This document shows, in pieces, positions 60,721 through 64,000 of a stretch of 64,000 nt of DNA. The DNA comes from Spirochaetaceae bacterium. Its GTDB lineage: Bacteria > Spirochaetota > Leptospiria > Leptospirales > Leptonemataceae. The translations under genes and the position numbers were made by a program. The stretch lies in the NCBI GenBank assembly GCA_002730875.1, contig PCBI01000005.1, positions 434,001 to 498,000 on the forward strand. Direction: 5' to 3'. Each line of letters opens with the position of its first letter. Position 1 is the first letter of the stretch. The notes beneath the pieces are model-generated. The model was not told the DNA's origin, ran no database searches, and saw only the letters and a list, made by a program, of their open reading frames with translations.

Positions 60721-62748
60721 ATGTGTGGAATATCAGGAATAATGTATCTGGACCCGCAGCGACCGGTGAGCCCGGCCACTCTGGTGAACATGGCGGCGAT
60801 CCAGTATCATCGCGGCCCGGATGACTTCGGGTGGAAAACGATTGAAGGTCGCGGTGTGGGAATGAGCCATGCTAGACTGTCCATTATTGACCTTCATGAA
60901 TCCGGTCGACAGCCATTCTGGTCCGACGATGAAAACCTGCTTATGGCTCATAATGGCGAGTTCTACGACTACAAACGAATTCGTACCGATCTATCGGCTC
61001 GTGGATACAACTTCCGCACCAAGAGCGATTCTGAAATCGTAATGAATCTCTATCCGGATAAGGGTTTTGAGCCTCTCCTCAAGGATCTTCGTGGCGAGTT
61101 TGGGTTCTCTCTCTATGACAGGAAATTGGATCGGCTGTATCTGGTGCGTGATAGATTCGGCATTAAGCCACTGTACTGGATCAATACCGGCAAAGCATTC
61201 GTTTTCGGATCCGAGATTAAATCCATCCTGGCCAACCCGGACGTGCCTCGCGAATTCTACGCCGAAGGGATCTTTCATCAGCTAATGCAAACCATCGTTC
61301 CCGGGAGCACTCCGTTTAAAGGGATTAACCAGGTGAAGCCCGGTCACTATCTTGTCATCGAACGTCGGGATGGCGCCTTTCATATTCACGAAAAGGCCTA
61401 CTGGGACATGGAATTTCCCGAACTGGGCGAAAGAAACGATGATGTTCCGGAAGAGCAATCTATCGAAAAGGTTCGGGAACTTCTGATCGAAGCAGTGCAG
61501 CATCGCCTGGAGGCGGACGTGCCGGTGGGATGCTACCTGTCCGGTGGAATCGATTCCTGTTCCATTCTGGGACTGGCCGCAGCTTCGCGACAGGATGCGG
61601 TAAAGGCCTTTACCATTGGTTTTGACAACGACTCTTACGACGAAAGCGCCATTGCGGTAGAAATGGCCCGTTCGGTAGGAGCGGATCAGGATATCCTGGA
61701 ACTGGAGGCGGACCATCTATATGACCACTTCGTGAAGACCCACTGGCATACGGAAAGAACCATATATAACACTCTGGGCGTTGCGAAATACTTGATGAGC
61801 AAGCATGTTCATGAAGCGGGCTATCGCGTGGTTGTGACCGGCGAAGGTTCGGATGAACTATTCGCAGGCTATCCATCCTTCCGTCGGGATATGTTCTTGC
61901 ACGGTCTGGATCATCTTCCGGAAAAGGAGCGATTGCACCTTCAGGCTCAGCTGAATGAAAGCAATGCTCTGGTCAAAGGTAGTATGCTTGCCGCCGAAGA
62001 AGTAGTGAGCCCGGAACTAAATCGAATCTGTGGATTCACCCCGTCCTGCCTTCAGCCCTGGCTGGCCTGCGCACCGGAAATCCCGGGACTTCTAACCCCT
62101 GACATGCGCGAACAACTAAAAAGCTATGATCCCGGAGCCGCCATCGCGGCGCAGATTAATCCAGACATGGTGCGAAACAGACATCCCCTGGACATCGCCC
62201 AATACGTCTGGATCAAAACGATGCTGGAAGGACAGATACTAACCTGGGGCGGAGACCGTGTAGACATGGCCAATTCCATGGAAGCTCGACCGGCCTTTCT
62301 GGACCATCACCTGGCCGAAGCCGCGCTGTGGGTTCCCCCGGCACATCGTATAAAAGGAGACACGGAAAAGTACGTGCTTCGCGAAGCTATGAAAGGCGTG
62401 CTCCCGAAGGTTCTCTACGAACGCCAGAAGTTTGCATTCATGGCTCCGCCGGCGCATACCGACCCAAAAAAGCTCCAGGCTCTAAAGACGATGGCCGCGG
62501 ACTATCTCTCTGACGAAGCCATTCAGCGATCCGGCTTTCTGGATCCGGAAGGCGTGCGAAACCTGTTCGAAAGATACGAAAGCTCGGCCACGCCGGCCCA
62601 TGAACTGGTACAACTGGACGCCATCGTGAATCATGTGATAGGAATCCAGGTGCTGCATCAGAACTTTGTTCAACAGGATATTCCGAAGGTAGCGCAGGAA
62701 ACCGCCAATCATCTGGGCTGGAAGGCGCCGCAGAGCGCTTCTCGCTGA
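60721..62748 (+). CDS. asnB: Glutamine-hydrolysing asparagine synthase family protein
   Basis: A 675-residue protein; ATG 60721 follows AAGGAGAATATT and gives the required MCGI N-terminus with nucleophile Cys 2. Class II amidotransferase domain: YHRGPDD, HARLSIID, MAHNGEFYDY, SDSEIVMNLY. Synthetase domain: GCYLSGGIDSCSILGLAA (PP-loop), VTGEGSDELFAGYPSF, NSMEARPAFLDHHLAE and KYVLREAMKGVLP. It makes asparagine, or another amide, from a carboxylate using glutamine and ATP. Being last in the ureido-nitrogen cluster, its true acceptor could differ from aspartate. Length exceeds E. coli AsnB (554) through C-terminal insertions. Confidence 0.94.
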   Translation: MCGISGIMYLDPQRPVSPATLVNMAAIQYHRGPDDFGWKTIEGRGVGMSHARLSIIDLHESGRQPFWSDDENLLMAHNGEFYDYKRIRTDLSARGYNFRTKSDSEIVMNLYPDKGFEPLLKDLRGEFGFSLYDRKLDRLYLVRDRFGIKPLYWINTGKAFVFGSEIKSILANPDVPREFYAEGIFHQLMQTIVPGSTPFKGINQVKPGHYLVIERRDGAFHIHEKAYWDMEFPELGERNDDVPEEQSIEKVRELLIEAVQHRLEADVPVGCYLSGGIDSCSILGLAAASRQDAVKAFTIGFDNDSYDESAIAVEMARSVGADQDILELEADHLYDHFVKTHWHTERTIYNTLGVAKYLMSKHVHEAGYRVVVTGEGSDELFAGYPSFRRDMFLHGLDHLPEKERLHLQAQLNESNALVKGSMLAAEEVVSPELNRICGFTPSCLQPWLACAPEIPGLLTPDMREQLKSYDPGAAIAAQINPDMVRNRHPLDIAQYVWIKTMLEGQILTWGGDRVDMANSMEARPAFLDHHLAEAALWVPPAHRIKGDTEKYVLREAMKGVLPKVLYERQKFAFMAPPAHTDPKKLQALKTMAADYLSDEAIQRSGFLDPEGVRNLFERYESSATPAHELVQLDAIVNHVIGIQVLHQNFVQQDIPKVAQETANHLGWKAPQSASR

Positions 62749-63059
62749 TGCGACGCGCCGGGAGCCTGCTCGGGACCCTCGTCGGTGACGCCACCAACAG
62801 AGATTAGTGGCGACCGGCTTGACGCCTACTACAGGCAAACGGCGCAGGCATTGTGTGGGCCTATCGTTGGGACGGCCGGGGATATTCCCGGCCCACAGGG
62901 AATCCCGAAGAAGGGTAATTGGCAAATTGGTAATGGTGCCCTCCGGATGTCTCGATGCTAGCGGTCTCAGCCCGGGCGAGAACTTCGGTAGTCCGTTGGA
63001 ACCCGGTTTTTCAGAGCGCCAGGTGGGACTGCGAAGTCCATGCCCCGGGAGTCGTAACC
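62749..63059. other. 311-bp convergent intergenic region
   Basis: No gene supported. It contains a perfect 7-bp stem ggccggg/cccggcc with a 6-nt loop at 62874-62893, without a U-run, and otherwise nothing distinctive. It separates the asparagine-synthase-like gene from the convergent barrel-protein gene. Confidence 0.5.
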
Positions 63060-64000
63060 CTAAAAGTTTGCCACGAAAGCGAAAAAGGCTCCATGCAATA
63101 CCGTCTGCCTATCGCTTAATGAAGAAGGCTCCGGTTCGCGGAAGCTGGTAAGGTACGGGTCATTTCCAGGAAGACGGAAGGAATCGAATGACTCTTTGAT
63201 CTCCAGAGATAGGAAGGGCACCTGTCCGTAGTAACCGAATCGAATCCCGATACCGGGCATCAACTTGGCCACAAGGCCCAGCTCCATTCGCAAAAGCAGC
63301 CCCGCCAACCTGGCATCCATAAAGGACACAAAATTTGCATTTGGTAGCGATGCGGCTGTACTTGCGGCCAGAGCCTGCGAAGCGGACCCAATCGAAAATG
63401 TGGATAGTTTCAGGTTTCCCTGCACATAATCCAGGTCCATACGACCGTAGAAGTTCATGTAGTCGTTCAATACCCAGGCGTATCCGCTTCGCAAACTGTA
63501 AGTTTCAATATCAAAGTTAAGCTGCCCTGTAGAAAAACTGGTGAGGTTGTAGTTGTCCAACGCGGCTTCAGAACTTGATGGGTTCGCCGCTATTCGTGCA
63601 GCAGTCAGAAAGGACGGCGTCTTATAGAAGAATTGCTCGTAGGGCCCTCTACTTCGAATGGTGGTGTAAGCGAAGGCGAATTCGCCGGAGCCCTCCTGAG
63701 TGGTGTAGTCAATGGGTCCCCAGCCAAAAGTGATTCCGGTGGTCCGTTCGGTGGTTTTCGCTTTGTCCCGGAAAAAGGAGTTATCGTTACCATATATCTG
63801 ACGCAGGTATTCAATTTCGTTTGTTTCTGCGTAGTTGAATCCAATAAATAGATCGGAGTCTTCAAATTTTCGATTGTATCGAAAACCTGGACTTAGAGGT
63901 GACTTCTCCTGAGAGGAAAGCTCGTCGTATTTCACAATCTGTGTAGAGTAAATACTTGTATTGTTTCTCACCGAGTTGACAAGAGACGAAGCGTTTTCGC
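63060..64000 (-). CDS. Outer-membrane beta-barrel protein (5' partial)
   Basis: The frame is open to the right edge of the window, so the signal peptide and first strands are missing; about 313 residues are visible. They alternate aromatic/aliphatic strands with polar loops (SDLFIGFNYAETNEIEYLRQIYG, TTGITFGWGPIDYTTQEGSGEFAFAYTT, YSLRSGYAWVLNDYMNFYGRMDLDYVQGNL) and end in TVLHGAFFAFVANF, a terminal Phe strand typical for BAM recognition. No named family recognised. A GTG at 63971 is not taken as the start because the barrel pattern continues upstream. Confidence 0.8.
   Translation of the reverse strand, partial: ENASSLVNSVRNNTSIYSTQIVKYDELSSQEKSPLSPGFRYNRKFEDSDLFIGFNYAETNEIEYLRQIYGNDNSFFRDKAKTTERTTGITFGWGPIDYTTQEGSGEFAFAYTTIRSRGPYEQFFYKTPSFLTAARIAANPSSSEAALDNYNLTSFSTGQLNFDIETYSLRSGYAWVLNDYMNFYGRMDLDYVQGNLKLSTFSIGSASQALAASTAASLPNANFVSFMDARLAGLLLRMELGLVAKLMPGIGIRFGYYGQVPFLSLEIKESFDSFRLPGNDPYLTSFREPEPSSLSDRQTVLHGAFFAFVANF

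Overview
The window is a chromosomal segment of a moderately GC-rich spirochaete of the order Leptospirales. Three things support this. A lipoprotein at 12812-13396 matches the Leptospira outer-membrane lipoprotein LipL21 along its length. The dihydropteroate synthase at 26950-27801 has the Leptospiraceae/Sul-type active-site signature. There are many lipoproteins with loose spirochaetal lipoboxes plus beta-barrel proteins that end in an aromatic residue. Base composition (well above that of Leptospira proper) suggests a Leptonema- or Turneriella-like member; this is inference. No rRNA, tRNA, CRISPR array, transposase or phage gene was recognised.

Layout. 1-3.4 kb: end of an HD-GYP gene, a small unknown gene, a bactofilin, a beta-barrel protein and an SGNH-hydrolase lipoprotein. 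3.5-6.7 kb: lemA with two TPM-domain genes (minus strand), divergent from an MscS-type channel. 6.9-9.7 kb: a three-gene MacAB/LolCD-like export system. 9.7-17 kb: a membrane protein, two lysozyme-fold proteins, DoxX, the LipL21-like lipoprotein, a large unknown lipoprotein and a DUF2079 membrane protein. 16.9-19.4 kb: a signalling cluster (REC-PP2C, REC-GGDEF, stand-alone HPt). 19.4-24.8 kb: a Gld-type ABC operon (ATPase, permease, GldG-like, DUF4340-like, small lipoprotein), divergent from a TPR protein and folP. 28-33.2 kb: an MBOAT acyltransferase with a hydrolase-like partner, an NrnA-like DHH phosphoesterase, and a CCA-enzyme-like protein whose nucleotidyltransferase half looks decayed. 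33.4-38.6 kb: a thioesterase, an amidase lipoprotein, a HEYGH-motif membrane protein, OsmC, a lipoprotein and an EAL phosphodiesterase. 38.7-41.5 kb: a Cpx-like envelope-stress module (CpxP/Spy-like lipoprotein, OmpR-family regulator, histidine kinase) with a candidate direct-repeat operator. 41.6-48.3 kb: fructosamine kinase, ClC channel, prmC, tpiA and a membrane sulfatase-like protein. 48.5-53.6 kb: a plus-strand run of thioredoxin-like protein, low-Mr phosphatase, soluble histidine kinase, HMG-CoA lyase, panC and GDPD.

The most unusual region is 54155-62748, all on the plus strand. It holds a P-II protein, a membrane-anchored unknown, a sodium:solute symporter, a 40-residue single-helix protein, an aspartate-transcarbamylase-like enzyme that keeps the carbamoyl-phosphate site but lacks the aspartate-binding RxQ motif, an M20-family N-carbamoyl amidohydrolase, an isochorismatase-fold cysteine hydrolase and a glutamine-dependent asparagine-synthase-like enzyme. 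A 26-codon reading frame with a perfect Shine-Dalgarno sequence precedes the last gene. Together they look like an uptake and processing pathway for a ureido or carbamoyl nitrogen compound under P-II control. The substrate is unknown. The window ends inside an outer-membrane beta-barrel gene.
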